64,000 nt of DNA. Source: Areca catechu (taxonomy: Eukaryota; Streptophyta; Magnoliopsida; Arecales; Arecaceae). The DNA lies in NCBI GenBank assembly GCA_021397845.1, contig CM038053.1, positions 90,271,157 to 90,335,156 of the forward strand. Direction: 5' to 3'. Shown in pieces: positions 1 to 10,609 of the stretch; the stretch's first letter is position 1, and every line of letters starts with the position of its first letter. The position numbers and the translations under genes were made by a program. Under the pieces are notes generated by a model. The model was not told where the DNA came from, searched no databases, and was given only the letters and a program-made list of their open reading frames with translations.

Positions 1-1
1 T

Positions 2-319
2 ACAAATTGGCCTAATAGTGAGGAAAGGATTAAGCGCATCCTAGAAGACCATGACATCAGTACCCGGAACACAGGCTATCACCGATATTTGGTCTATTGG
101 CAAGGTTGGCCAGAATCTAAGGACTCATGGATCACCCATGAGGATCTGCAGCACCTCAACCTAGGGTTACTTGAGCTGTATGAGAGCCACATTGACCCTT
201 ACTCGACAGGGTCGAGTTCCTCCCACCCCGAGAGAATTGGTAGGGCACCAGAATCTGACAAAGATTACTGGCCCTATCTGGTTTACTTAGCCATGTGTCA
301 AAGTTTTGTAATCGAGTAA
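2..319 (+). pseudogene. V pol C-terminus: integrase tail with chromodomain (partial)
   Basis: Open frame that enters from the left edge. The visible peptide contains RYLVYWQGWPESKDSWI followed by DLQHLN, the aromatic cage and C-terminal helix pattern of a chromodomain, which in chromoviruses sits at the end of integrase and guides insertion into methylated heterochromatin. The matching stretch in Y (minus strand, about 50857-51040) shares the downstream peptide with a repeated Ser run. The frame continues across the polypurine tract and about 80 nt into the LTR before its TAA, so pol and LTR overlap. No internal stop in the visible part; the rest of pol is outside the window. Confidence 0.85.
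228..240 (+). promoter_or_regulatory. Polypurine tract of V
   Basis: CCGAGAGAATTGG lies directly before the LTR start at 241. Element Y has the near-identical CTGGGAGAATTGG next to its LTR, which fixes the boundary in both. It would prime plus-strand DNA synthesis. It lies inside the open pol frame. Confidence 0.6.
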
Positions 320-1761
320 GATTGAGTCCTGTAATAAGTTGAGGCTAGTTGATTTGTCTCAACCCTAGTCCAATCATTGAGTCCTATACTTGTCTATTAG
401 TTTGAAACCAGTCCAATTTTGTACAAGAAAAGAGGTTACACAGTTTTGGTATTCCACCAGGCCTCATCCAGATGCCAAAGGCCTTCACATTAGTTTATTG
501 GGCTTTGTTTGCCATCCCAGGGTCGAAGATTCCTTGCAGATGCCCCAGATGCCTTCCAAATTCATTGAGACACTCCAGATGCCAGAGAATATTATGAGAC
601 CAAGGCACCTCATGATTCTAAGAATATGCCAGCACCATAGGCCAAGAGATTCCAAGCCCAGGAGTCAAGCGCATGAGCCCCAAAACCAAGATTCCAAGGA
701 ATATGCTGATACCAGAGTGGCCCAGCATCCAGGGCCCATAAGCCCATATGCCAAACCAATGGAGGATGCCCCTTGCTACCCTAAAGCCAAGACCAACTCT
801 TTTTTAAGCATCCAAGCCCAAAAGACCAAGCCCAAGGTGCCTTTGACCAAGTCCAAGGAAGGGAGAAATTTAATTCAAACATGGAGATCTTGTTTTATTT
901 TCACTCAAATTGTATTCTCTTAATTTTAAGCAAACTTGTAATCCCTCACCCAATTAACATTGTAATCTTATCCTAACTAGGAGAGGACTTGGGGAATAAC
1001 TATAAATACCCTACCCCACCCCCTCTTGTAAGCATCTTTTATTCACGAATCAAAACCCTGCTGAAATTTTGTTTTAAGTTGTGTTCTTGTATTCTTGTGT
1101 TGAGGTGTGTGAGTTTTGTTTGTGAGCCCTAATTCATCCAAGCCCTAGCCATCCCAAAGCACTCTCATCCAAACCCTAACATGCCATGGAGAAGAATCCC
1201 TAAGCCATCCATTAGCAAGTGGCCATCTTCCCCCTCCAGCTGCCAGCTTTTAAAACCCTAATACCCTCTTTCCCAAACCCTAGTTCACTTCTTTTGCTTT
1301 CTAACTTGTTTACTTGCTGACCTCTGATGCTTGTAGGATCCCCATGGTCTTTCCCCTCCATGGAAGAGGCCCTCTTTGCCTCTAGGACTGATCCATGATA
1401 GCTACTTGAATTGAGGAACTAAAGGCTTGTCTTCTAGGTGACGATCCCGAGTACTGTGTGACTCCTTCATCGATAGGATCTTCGAATCGGTGCTTGGTAA
1501 AAATCCTTCCCCCACCAAATTTCTGATTTGTTGAAGGTATGCAATCCTAACAAGGGGTTTCTTAATCTCCAAGATCTTTTCTTTTATTATTTTGGCATGA
1601 GTTCAGATGTGGGTATGATGTTTTCTTTCATTACATACTTGCCTGCAGATTCTTTACATGATTTCGGGTTTCTAGCCTATAAATTAAAATTTTAAAAATT
1701 ATAAAAAAAGTTAGTTTTAGTTTTCCTACCATCACGGCAGTACTAGGATCATCCTGCATCA
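241..1761 (+). repeat. V inner LTR (LTR-1)
   Basis: About 1.52 kb and alignable along its length to 1770-3291. It starts TAGGGCACCAG (the usual TG is altered to TA) and ends CCTGCATCA. The U3 part is rich in GCCCA pentamers (about 640-830), a TATA box lies at 1001, and several AAACCCTA boxes follow (about 1160-1290). Open frames inside, such as 390-923, are not matched in the sister LTR at the same length and are not taken as genes. Confidence 0.8.
1000..1032 (+). promoter_or_regulatory. LTR core promoter: TATA box and conserved downstream box
   Basis: CTATAAATACC followed about 20 nt later by CCCCTCTTGTAA. The same pair is present in the sister LTR (2531-2563), in W (about 6488-6520), in X (about 13549-13580) and on the minus strand of the Y LTR (about 50076-50118). 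Conservation of both boxes and their spacing across diverged LTRs supports a core promoter; the exact transcription start is not visible. Confidence 0.65.
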
Positions 1762-1769
1762 GTTTGGTA
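1762..1769 (+). other. Primer-binding-site stub between two LTRs
   Basis: Only GTTTGGTA separates LTR-1 from LTR-2. With the first bases of LTR-2 it reads TTGGTAT, the start of the iMet primer site TGGTATCAGAGC seen in other elements of the window. The internal region that should follow is missing. Confidence 0.5.
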
Positions 1770-3291
1770 TGCTGCAGGCACCAGGATCCAACATAGATTA
1801 CTAGGCCCTATCTGGTTTACTTAGCCATGTGTCAAGGTTTTGTAATCAAGTAAGATTAAGTCCTATATAAGTTGAGGCTAGTTGATTTGGCTCAACCCTA
1901 GTCCAGTCATTGAGTCCTGTACTTGTATATTAGTTCAGTACCAGTCTAATTTTGTACAAGAGAAGAGGTTACACAGTTTTAGAGTTCCACTAGGCCTTAT
2001 CCAGGAGCCAGAGGTCTTCACATCAGCTTATTGGACCTTGTTTGCCTCCCCTGGGTACATGATTCCTTCCAAATACCCCAAATGCCTTCCAAATGCCTTG
2101 ATACCCTCCAGATACCATAGAAAATTTTCAGACCAGGGCACCTCATGATTCCAGGAATATGCCAGCACCCTAGGCCAAGAGATTCTAAGCCTAGGAGTCA
2201 AGCCCATGAGCCCCAAAATAAAGATTCCAAGGAATATGCTGAAACCAGGGCGTCCCAGCTTCCAGGGCCCATAAGCCCAGGTGCCAAACCAATGGAGGAT
2301 TCCCCTTGCTACCCTAAAGCCAAGCCCAACTCTATTTTAGGCATCCAAGACCAAGAGACCAATCCCAAGGTGCTTTGACCAAGTCCAAGGAAGGGAGAAA
2401 TTCAATTCAAACATGAAGATCTAGTTTTATTTTCACTCAAATTACATTCTATTAATTTTAAGCAAACTTGTAATCCCTCTCCCACTCAACTTTGTAATCC
2501 TATCCTAACTAGGAGAGGACTTGGGGAACATATATAAATACCCCAACCATCCACCTCTTGTAAGAATCTTTTATTCATGAATCAAAACCCTGCTGAAATT
2601 TTGTGTTAAGTTGTGTTCTTGTGTTCTTGTGTTGAGGTGTGTAAGTTTTGTTTATGAGCCCTAATTCATCCAAGCACTAGCCAACCCAAAGAACTCTCAT
2701 CCAAACCCTAACATGCCAAGGAGAAGAATCTTTAAGCCATCCATCAGCATGTGGCCATCTTCCCCCTCCAACAGCAAGCTTCTGAAACCTTAATTCCCTC
2801 TTTTCCAAACCCTAGTTAGCTTTTTTTGCTTTCAAACTTGTTTTCTTGCTGACCTCTGATGCTTGCAGGATCCCTATGGTGTTTCCCTCCAAGGAGGAGG
2901 CCCTCTTTGCCTCCAGGACTCATACCAGATAACTACCCGAATCGAGAAACTAAAGGTTTGAGTTCCAGGCGACGATCCCGAGTACTATGTGACCCCTTCA
3001 TCGACAGGATCTTCGAATCGGTGCTTGGTAAAAATCCTTTCTCCTCCTAATTTCTAATTAGTTAAAGGTACACTATCCTAAACAGGGCTTTCTCAATCTC
3101 CAAGATACTTTCTTTTATTATTTTAGCATGAGTTCATATGCAAGTATGATGTTTTCATTCATTAAATACTTGCCTTCTAATTCTTTACCTGATTTTGGGT
3201 TTCTAGCCTACAAATTAAAATTCTAAAAATTATAAAAAAAATTAATTTTAGTTTTCCTACAATATGGTAGTCTTATGATCATCCCGCATCA
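1770..3291 (+). repeat. V outer LTR (LTR-2)
   Basis: About 1.52 kb copy of LTR-1. It starts TGCTGCAGGCACC and ends CCCGCATCA, directly against the Sire-C coding sequence. TATA box TATATAAATA at 2531-2540, GCCCA-rich U3 before it and AAACCCTA boxes after it. Many small differences from LTR-1 are visible, so the duplication is not very recent. The exact start could be 1773. Confidence 0.8.
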
Positions 3292-4523
3292 CTTGCTACA
3301 TGAATTTCAAACTATTTTAAATGGATGTAAATAGTATATTTTTTAATTGTTTTATATCTGAAGATGTTTTTGTAGAACAACCATTGGGTTTTGAAAGTCA
3401 TACGTTGCCAAATCATGTTTTCAAACTCAATAAAGTATTATATGGTTTAAAACAAGTGCCTAGAGCATGATATGATAGATTAAGCAAGTTATTACTTGAG
3501 AAAAATTTTGTTAGAGATATTGTAGATACTACTTTATTTATCAAAAAGAAAGAGAATGATATATTAGTTTTACAGAATTATGTTGATGACATCATTTTTG
3601 GTGCAACTAATGAGAATCTTTGCAAGGAATTTGCTGAGTTAATGCAGGGTGAATTTTAGATGAGCTTAATGGGTGAACTAACTTACTTCCTTGGACTCCA
3701 AATTAAACAAACAAGAGAAGGAATTTTTATCAACCAAGCAAAGTACATCAAGGAAATCATTAAGAAGTTTGGTATGGAGTCATCCAAAGAAATGAGCACA
3801 CCCATGAGCCCTACATGCAGATTAGATAAAGATGATGATGGCAACAACAATGATCAAAAGCTTTATAGAGGTATGATCAGATCACTATTGTATTTAATTA
3901 CTAGTAGGCTTGATATCTTGCTCAGTGTATGCATATGTGCTATATTTCAATCAAATCCTATAGAATCGCACATAATTGCTGTTAAAAAAATTATAAAATA
4001 TCTTAAAGGAACAAGTAATCTTGGTTTATGGTATTCTAAGCAATCTTAATTAAATTTAATTGGCATTTTTGATGCTGATTATGGTGGATGTAAAATTAAT
4101 AGAAAGAGCACTAGTGGCACATGTCAATTTCTAAGGTTGAACTTAATTTCATGGCACTGTAAGATACAAAACTCCATAGCACTATCTACTACTGAGGCAA
4201 AGTATGTGGCTGCAGGGAGTTGTTGTGCACAGGTGTTATAGATTAAGCAATAACTAGAATATTTTGGTGCTATTTAATCTAAAATTTCTATCAAATATGA
4301 TAACATAACTGCTATTATTCTTACAAAGAATCCTACTCAGCATTCAAGAACAAAGCACATTGAAATTAGACATCACTTTATTAGTGATCATGTACAAAAT
4401 AGTGATATTGAACTTGAATTCATTCCTACTAGAAACCAACTTGCTGACATCTTTACTAAGGCACTAAATGAAGAAAGATTTTAGATGATTAGAAGTGAAT
4501 TTGGTTTGTGTGATCCTTTTTAG
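3292..4523 (+). pseudogene. Sire-C pol remnant: reverse transcriptase and RNase H
   Basis: Begins inside the RT domain at the stretch equal to 21547 onward in Sire-A. Visible are the YVDDIIFG catalytic box (about 3580-3605), the block MSLMGELTYFLGLQ (from 3660), the TSRLDILLSV block, and RNase H with DADY replaced by DADYGG-like sequence. It ends with LCDPF and TAG at 4521-4523, like Sire-A. Many stops and at least two frame changes show long decay. Copia order (RT then RNase H as the last pol domains) is clear. Confidence 0.85.
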
Positions 4524-4868
4524 AAACCTTGACCTAATTTCTTCTAAAATTAAGAAAATTATCTAGAAGATCTCCAATATTTATCTAAGGACAATGACCA
4601 CCATATCTAGTGTGCTACTATCCTTAAAAATCTTTTTGCTAGACATTTAGAGCTTTTTTAAGCATTTTTGCTCGAGCCAACTCGAGCAGACAAGGCTCTG
4701 GCCGAGTAGACTCGATTATCGGGTTAGGACTTTTTATATATAGTTTGTAAGTCTAAGCTAGGGTTTGCTTTTACTATTGAACCTTGACCAAAATCCCAAA
4801 AACTCTTCTGAACCTAAAAGACCTCTCCTCCCTTTCCATTTTCCTCGTATTTTCACTTCCTTCCCTAT
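4524..4868 (+). promoter_or_regulatory. Sire-C spacer between pol and aORF, possible internal promoter
   Basis: 345 nt without coding potential. It holds GAGCCAACTCGAGC and GCCGAGTAGACTCG (about 4675-4715), the same motif class repeated in the SIRE-type LTRs, then TATATATA at 4735-4742, about 130 nt before the aORF start. Sire-B has the same order (motifs, then TATTTAA) in its spacer. An internal promoter for the aORF is an inference. Confidence 0.4.
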
Positions 4869-7800
4869 TTGTTTTCCATGATGGCTCCCAAAAGGGCTGT
4901 GAGGAAGCGCTCTTGTCTAGTCGACTCGAGTACCCACAGGGTAAGAAAAAGTAAGAGAAGAAAAGAGGAAGAATATGAAGAAATGGAAGAAGTAGAAGCA
5001 CCTTCTCCACCAAGGCAAGTTGTTTTTATGGCCAATCGACTAGTCACAAGTGGAAGAAGGATCGTTTTCACATTTTTGGAAGGATTGGTTGTAAGAATTG
5101 AAGATTGGATCGAACAACAAGGTTGGACTCTCTTTTGTTCTTTAGATACCCCAAACTATCATTATTTGGTAAGAAGTTTCTTTGAAAATCTTACTCTTGG
5201 TGAATACTATATCGAGTCAATTGTGCAAGGAGTAAGAATGTTGGTTAATGTAGAGAAGCTGAGTAATATTATAAAAATGCCCATAGTTGGTACAAATCAT
5301 TTGGTATTAATGAATTAGCAAAGAGCACTGAGATTGGTTCTAGAGAGATCAAATGTAAATACTATTAAAAATGATCAAGCCAACATGCTCTGACTAAAAA
5401 TGTGGTTGCTTCACAACATCATTAGTCAAATCTTTCTGCCTATGATCGGTCGCTTCGACTGGGTGAGCGAGCAGGATCTAGTTTTTATGCGGTATTTGAT
5501 TGAGGGTGAGTCCCTTAATCTACCCTATATTATGATTGTGCAAATGAGAGAGGCAGCAAGGATGGTAAAGGCATGTCTACCCTATGGCATGGTCTTTACA
5601 CTACTGTTTCAGGATGCAGGGATTGATCTCACAGGTGAGGACGGCTGACCCCTTAACCATACAGACACTTATTCAGCAAAATCCCTTCAAAGGATGGGAC
5701 ACCATCTGGTCGAAGGAATTTGGTCGAAAAGGATATTTGGCCAGAGGGTTGCTAGTTCCTCTAATGATGATGATGAGGAGGAGCAGTGATGGGGACATCA
5801 GATCAGATATAGACTTCAAGCTCTAATTTGTTCTCTAAATCATGTGTTGGTTAATTTTGCTAAGTTTTGTAATAAAGTCCATCAATTAAGTCATGTAATA
5901 AGTTGAGGCAAGAAGTCCAATGGAGTCCAGTGAATCCCTTGTCTTAACCTCATAAGTCCCTTAAGTCCTGTTACTTGAGTCCATTTATAAGTTGAGTGAG
6001 TCCACTTGTCCAAGTTTAGTGAGTTTACTTGAGTCCTGTAATTTTCAAAAAACAGAGAGGAGAATTCCTAGATTAGGAGTTTATCAGGCCTCACCTAGGA
6101 GCTAGAGACCTTGCATCTATGCCCTACACAAGCCACCCTGGGCCTCTCATGCCGCCCAAGCCCATGGAGCCTATATATTAGAAGATACCAGGTGCCCCAT
6201 GGAATATTCCTTCTCCCGGCGCCCCAGCCCAGAAGCCCATCAGGAGTTGGCACCCCAAAGTGAGCCCACAATCTCAGGCGCCCCAAGAGAAGACCTACTC
6301 AAAGGAGAGTACTCTTTTCCAAGTCAATTAGGAGAAGACCAGGTCAAAGGAAAATATTCTTTCCCAAGTCAATTAGGAAGTGTAGTTTTATTCAAATTTT
6401 GTAATCCTCTTCCTAATCAAACTATGTAATCCTTTTCCTAATCACATTTTGTACTCCAATCATAACAAGGAAAGGACCTGGGTGAGCCTATAAATACCCA
6501 CCCCCTCCCCCTCTTATAAGATAATCTCTTATTCATGAAATAAACTTTGGTGAATTTTTGTTAGCTTTTGTCCTCTTGTGTGTTCTTCTTTGTAGTGAGT
6601 GTGAGACTTGAGTGCCCTAACCCATCCAAGCCCTAGCTTCCTAAAGTATCCCTCATCCAACCCTAACATGCCCAAGTGAATGAAGCCCTAGCCATTCCCC
6701 AGCAAGGAGTTCATCTTCCATATCCAGGTTGCTAGCATCAGCAAACCCTAATTCCTTCTTCCTTCAAACCCTAATCCCTATTCTGCTTTCTTATTTGCTT
6801 TCTAACTGAACCCCTGACATTTGCAGGATCTCTCTAGTGCCACGCTCCTTGGATGACATTTTTCTTGTCTCCAAATGAAGCTGATAAAAAGTCGATGGAT
6901 TCGCGGGAAAGTGACCGGATCATCCAGGCACCGATCTGAGTGAAGGATCTCTTCTCCAGTAACTAGAAATCATTGCCTGGTATGTTAAACCTAATTTCCA
7001 TCTCACTTTTTCAGATTTCTTGAAGTTGAACATGCTCATAATAGGCCTTCCTAGACATAGGATCCTGATTTTCTTTTCTCTTTGATTGATCTAGCATGTG
7101 GGTAGGACGCTAATTGATATAAGATAACCCTAACCTAGTCATAGCTAGTTTTAGGAATCCAACCATAAGAAAATATAAAATTATATATTTTCTTTAATCT
7201 AATTTTCATCATGTTCATCCCTTGCAAATCATCCTGCATCATATTAGAATCCCATCCCGCATCAAGCAGACTTAGCTTTCATCTGGTGACACTGATGCTA
7301 CTATAGCTAGAGATGATGGTACTCATGCTGATTTTGATGAGCAGGGTAAGACACAGAGAGTGCCTGATAGTCCAAAGACACCTCCTGGACCCTCTACAAG
7401 ACCCACTCCCAGACCTTCGATTACAGCACTATCAGCTTCGCTGGCCTTTATAGCCAAGTAGATCAGACTTCTCTTAGAGTCCCTAACGAACTTTGTTAGT
7501 TCGATGTTTCGCAAGCTATGCCAGATAGTTGACACTGGTCTACAGGACATCAAGGCATAGCTAGGACAGTTGACCACCAGGGCTGAAGCTATAGAGAGCA
7601 GATCGCATCAGCAAGAGGATATCCATTCTATTATCAGAGAGCTGCTTGTGGACTTTGACAGACTGAGGGGAGCTATAGATAGTTTTAGGGCACAACAGGC
7701 TGTGGAGATGCAGGGCATGCAAAGAGGACTGGAAGGTCTCAAGGATGAGCTTCGAGCTGTTTGGTTACATCTACACAAGCTTACATCCATGGCCGAGGCT

Positions 7801-8115
7801 TCTTCAACTCAGATCTCCAGGGAGCTACCAGCACACCCACCATCACCACTAGCTAAACCACCACCTTTTGTACCTCTTGGATTGATTGATGCAGACCCTA
7901 TTTCTTTTATACCACCAACTAACCCTTTTATGCCTTCTAGAGTCAAAGTAGAACATACTCCATCTAAGGACAAACCAAAATCTTGGGGTAAATAGAAAGC
8001 TAAGACACCTAAGGCCCCTACTAGAACTAGATTTAGAGACCTTAGATTTAAACCCTTGAAGACTAAGACTTCAGATATTGTACTAGATGTAGGTTCCACC
8101 TCTAGTAAGGAATAA
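4869..8115 (+). pseudogene. Sire-C aORF (extra ORF after pol), split by solo LTR W
   Basis: Unknown function. The start is in the context MMAPKRAVRKR (ATG at 4869 or 4881), followed by a basic and acidic low-complexity head, then a globular part with FCSLDTPNYHYLVRSFFENL and IGRFDWVSEQDLVF blocks. It keeps one frame from 4869 to 5786 except for stops at 5316, 5391 and 5646. After the solo LTR it resumes at 7270 and runs with stops to TAA at 8113, through a helical, coiled-coil-like stretch (about 7570-7800), a proline-rich linker and a basic tail RFRDLRFKPLKTK. The globular part resembles the plant 'putative transposon protein' domain found after pol in Copia elements (recalled, not searched). 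No signal peptide or membrane segment seen, so I do not call it an envelope gene. Confidence 0.65.
5787..7264 (+). mobile_element. W: solo LTR of a chromovirus
   Basis: 1,478 bp, TGATGGGGACATCA at the start and CCCGCATCA at the end, flanked by the perfect 5-bp TSD AGCAG (5782-5786 and 7265-7269). No internal region, so it arose by recombination between two LTRs. TATA box CTATAAATACC at about 6488, CCCCTCTTATAA downstream, GCCCA-type motifs before and AAACCCTA boxes after. Related to the LTRs of V and X but clearly diverged. It interrupts the aORF of Sire-C in an acidic stretch. Confidence 0.9.
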
Positions 8116-9064
8116 CACTAGATTGTATCTTTGAGATTGTATCTTTTTATCTTTTAAATGTATTTCCTTTTGATGTAATAAACTATCTTTCAAAAGTAAC
8201 GAAATGTCTTCTTTTCTGAATCATTGTATACATTGTGATGGTTGTCTTATTCATACATCTTGTTACTTTCTTGAATGATCTTAATGTTTAACCTAATAAG
8301 GGGGAGAACCTTCACTTGAATTTTTATGAAAAATTTCAACATGAAAAATTCTATGAGAAAGTGAAATTATCTCAAACAATATTATCATTATTCCTTTCTT
8401 TTAAAAAATAAAAAGGGGGAGTTTTTGAAAACCTTTTTGAAACACTTTTTGAAAACCTTTTTGATTAATGACATAAAGGGGGAGTGTTTGATGTGCATCG
8501 AAATGAACTGGCATAATGAGTATGAATTTTGTTCAAATTTGTTTACTCTAGCACTTATATTGGATCATATCTTGCTCTGGTGCTCAAATTCAATATTGAT
8601 TCATTCAGATCTCTAATTGCTAATATAAAAGCTCTTATACATTCTGAATACCTTTAATGCGTTCTTTTAATAACTCTGATACAAACCAAATATTATAGAT
8701 TTGATATTCGTTTAAAATATCTCTGATATTCTTTGATACATAAGCTCTGACACATTTTGTCCTTTTGCTCTGATACATTCTATCTTGGTATTTCTCTAAG
8801 CTCTTGCATCTTTCTTGATTTTAATTCATGATAGGCAAAAGTAGCTTTTGATCTAAAATTTACTCTGATGCATATTGGATCAATTTCAAAAAACTTGATA
8901 CTTTGTTGACAAGCCTTGATACTTTCAATATATAAGTGATACTTGTTGATACATGTGAGTACATCTCAATATGATAGTCATCTAAAAGTTACTCTAATAC
9001 ATTTATTGAAATATACAAAGTTTTTCCATGCCCAATGTTTTGTCATCATCAAAAAGGGGGAGAT
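8116..9064 (+). other. Sire-C 3' UTR with four polypurine-tract copies
   Basis: About 950 nt, AT-rich, no gene. AAGGGGGAG-type tracts occur at about 8298-8306, 8411-8422, 8474-8484 and finally AAAAAGGGGGAGAT at 9051-9064, which abuts the LTR. The last one is preceded by TTTTGTCATCATC, identical in Sire-A and Sire-B. A short GAAAACCTTTTT repeat lies at 8426-8463. Confidence 0.75.
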
Positions 9065-10609
9065 TGTTGACCCCTGGAACGATTTTGGTGATAACCAAAC
9101 ATTGGAGCATGTATTTGTTTACTAACTCTATTTCAAGTGTTCTCAAAATTTTTGTAGGATGATTTCATTGAACAACCCTACTTTCTACAACATTGTAGTA
9201 TGAGTCTATTTTTGTTAAAAGTTCATGTAACGAAGAGCCCCTTAGAAAAATCAATTATTTACTCCTATAAGAGGGCTGCTTCTATGTACTTCTAAGTCTA
9301 ATTATCTCAAGTTCTATCTTTGAATGAGTTTGAATGGCTTTGAGTTGTTTGGAAGCCATAGGAAGAAAGTCTGGACAAGTTTGACAAGTTTTGGACTAAT
9401 GTCGACTCAAAGAAGGAGAGCCGACTCGAAGTCTTACATGGCAAACTATTTTTTCACATGCAAACATTCGAGCCAACTCAAGTCAGAAGAGCTGACTCAG
9501 GCAGAGTCCAATTCTGAAGTTCTGAGAATTCAAGATGACTCAAGGGGATCTGAGCCAACTCATCTAAAGTGAAGTTTTTTCATACAGACATCCGAGCCCA
9601 CTCGAGTATTGAAGAGCCGACCCGTTTAGAGTTCTAAAAATCTCAGTCTTGAAGAACCAGCCAGGCGAGCTGACTCAAAGGAGAAGAGGCGACTAGACCA
9701 GAGTGACAATTTGACCTACCTAAGGATCCGAGCCAACTAGAGCTATCTGAGCCAACTCGAGTGATAGTTTCAGGATAGTAACGGCTAGTTCCAGAACTTT
9801 TATTTTGAATCCAAAATGGTCTCCAATGGCTATATTTCGAATCTTGATGGTCTACAATGGCTATAACCTTCTGAAATTATTTAAAGGGAATATATTTAAG
9901 TGATTTGACACACTTTTGAAGTAAGTGATAAGAAGTTAATGTGAGATTGAAGAGTATTCATTAGACATTCAAGAGTACAGACTAGAGAGCATTCAAAGCA
10001 AGCACTCAAGTCTACACCAACTCTTATCAGTTTCTTGAGGCATTTATTGAAGAAGTTAAGAAGCTTTGAAAAAGATTCAAAGTGCAATCAAAGGGCTTCT
10101 CAAGTACTACAACTGTAACCATCTGACAACTTTGGTTTGTAAAATAGTTGCTTTGTATTCTTTAACTCTTATTTGAGTTTGTTAGGTTCTTAATGAGCCT
10201 TGATAACTAAGTGTTTTGGGTTGTTAGTGATCCAAATTAAAACTAACATTGTAGTGGGTTTTTGGTGAGCCCGGACAAAACCAAGTTTGGGTCCTTGGTG
10301 AGCCTATTTAAAACCATATTTGGGTTTTGGATTGTGAGCCTGTGAAAATAATCCGGTTGTATTCCATGGGTGAATATAGCGGAAATCCTAAGTTGTATCT
10401 TGGGTAGTAGACGTAGGTGTTGAGTTGCTCCAAACCACTACAAATCTCTTGGTGTTTATGTTGTGAATTTCTGCATTATGCTTTTACTTCTGCTACTAAC
10501 GTATTTAATCACTTCACACACCACACTCTGATTTCAAAAGAGCACATACTTGAAGAAAATTTTTAAATACCCAATTCACCCCCCTCTTGGGTAAGCCACC
10601 TGGGCAATA
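9065..10609 (+). repeat. Sire-C 3' LTR
   Basis: 1,545 bp from TGTTGACCCC to CCTGGGCAATA; the imperfect terminal inverted repeat is TGTTG/CAATA, as in Sire-A. It contains many copies of a GAGCCGACTCG/GAGCCAACTCGAG motif (about 9400-9770), a likely TATA region at about 9878-9900, and the conserved end CACCCCCCTCTTGGGTAAG. Confidence 0.85.

Larger units (their letters stand above)
1..3291 (+). mobile_element. Element V: Ty3/gypsy chromovirus, 3' end with two tandem LTRs
   Basis: Right end of a chromovirus inserted in the reverse transcriptase of Sire-C. In order it shows the chromodomain end of pol, a polypurine tract, an LTR (241-1761), an 8-nt primer-site stub and a second LTR (1770-3291). 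The Sire-C coding sequence resumes exactly at 3292 with CTTGC, so CTTGC is the expected TSD; its partner should lie left of the window. The chromodomain and LTR resemble those of Y, W and X, so these form one broad family. The clade within chromoviruses is not resolved. Confidence 0.85.
3292..10609 (+). mobile_element. Sire-C: SIRE-type Copia element, right part
   Basis: Visible are the end of pol (RT and RNase H), a spacer, the extra ORF (aORF), a 3' UTR with repeated polypurine tracts and the 3' LTR. Its left part must lie beyond the V insertion, outside the window. It entered Z: the integrase frame of Z stops exactly at the LTR end, and ATTGC (10610-10614) is the expected right TSD. A solo LTR (W) splits the aORF. 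Confidence 0.85.

Noticed and set aside
390..923. 177-codon open frame in V LTR-1
   Set aside because: It lies inside an LTR. The sister LTR breaks it into shorter frames, and the peptide is low complexity from GCCCA-rich DNA.
4869..8115. Envelope gene (retrovirus-like) after pol
   Set aside because: Position fits, but I see no signal peptide, no membrane segment and no cleavage-like site in any of the three copies.
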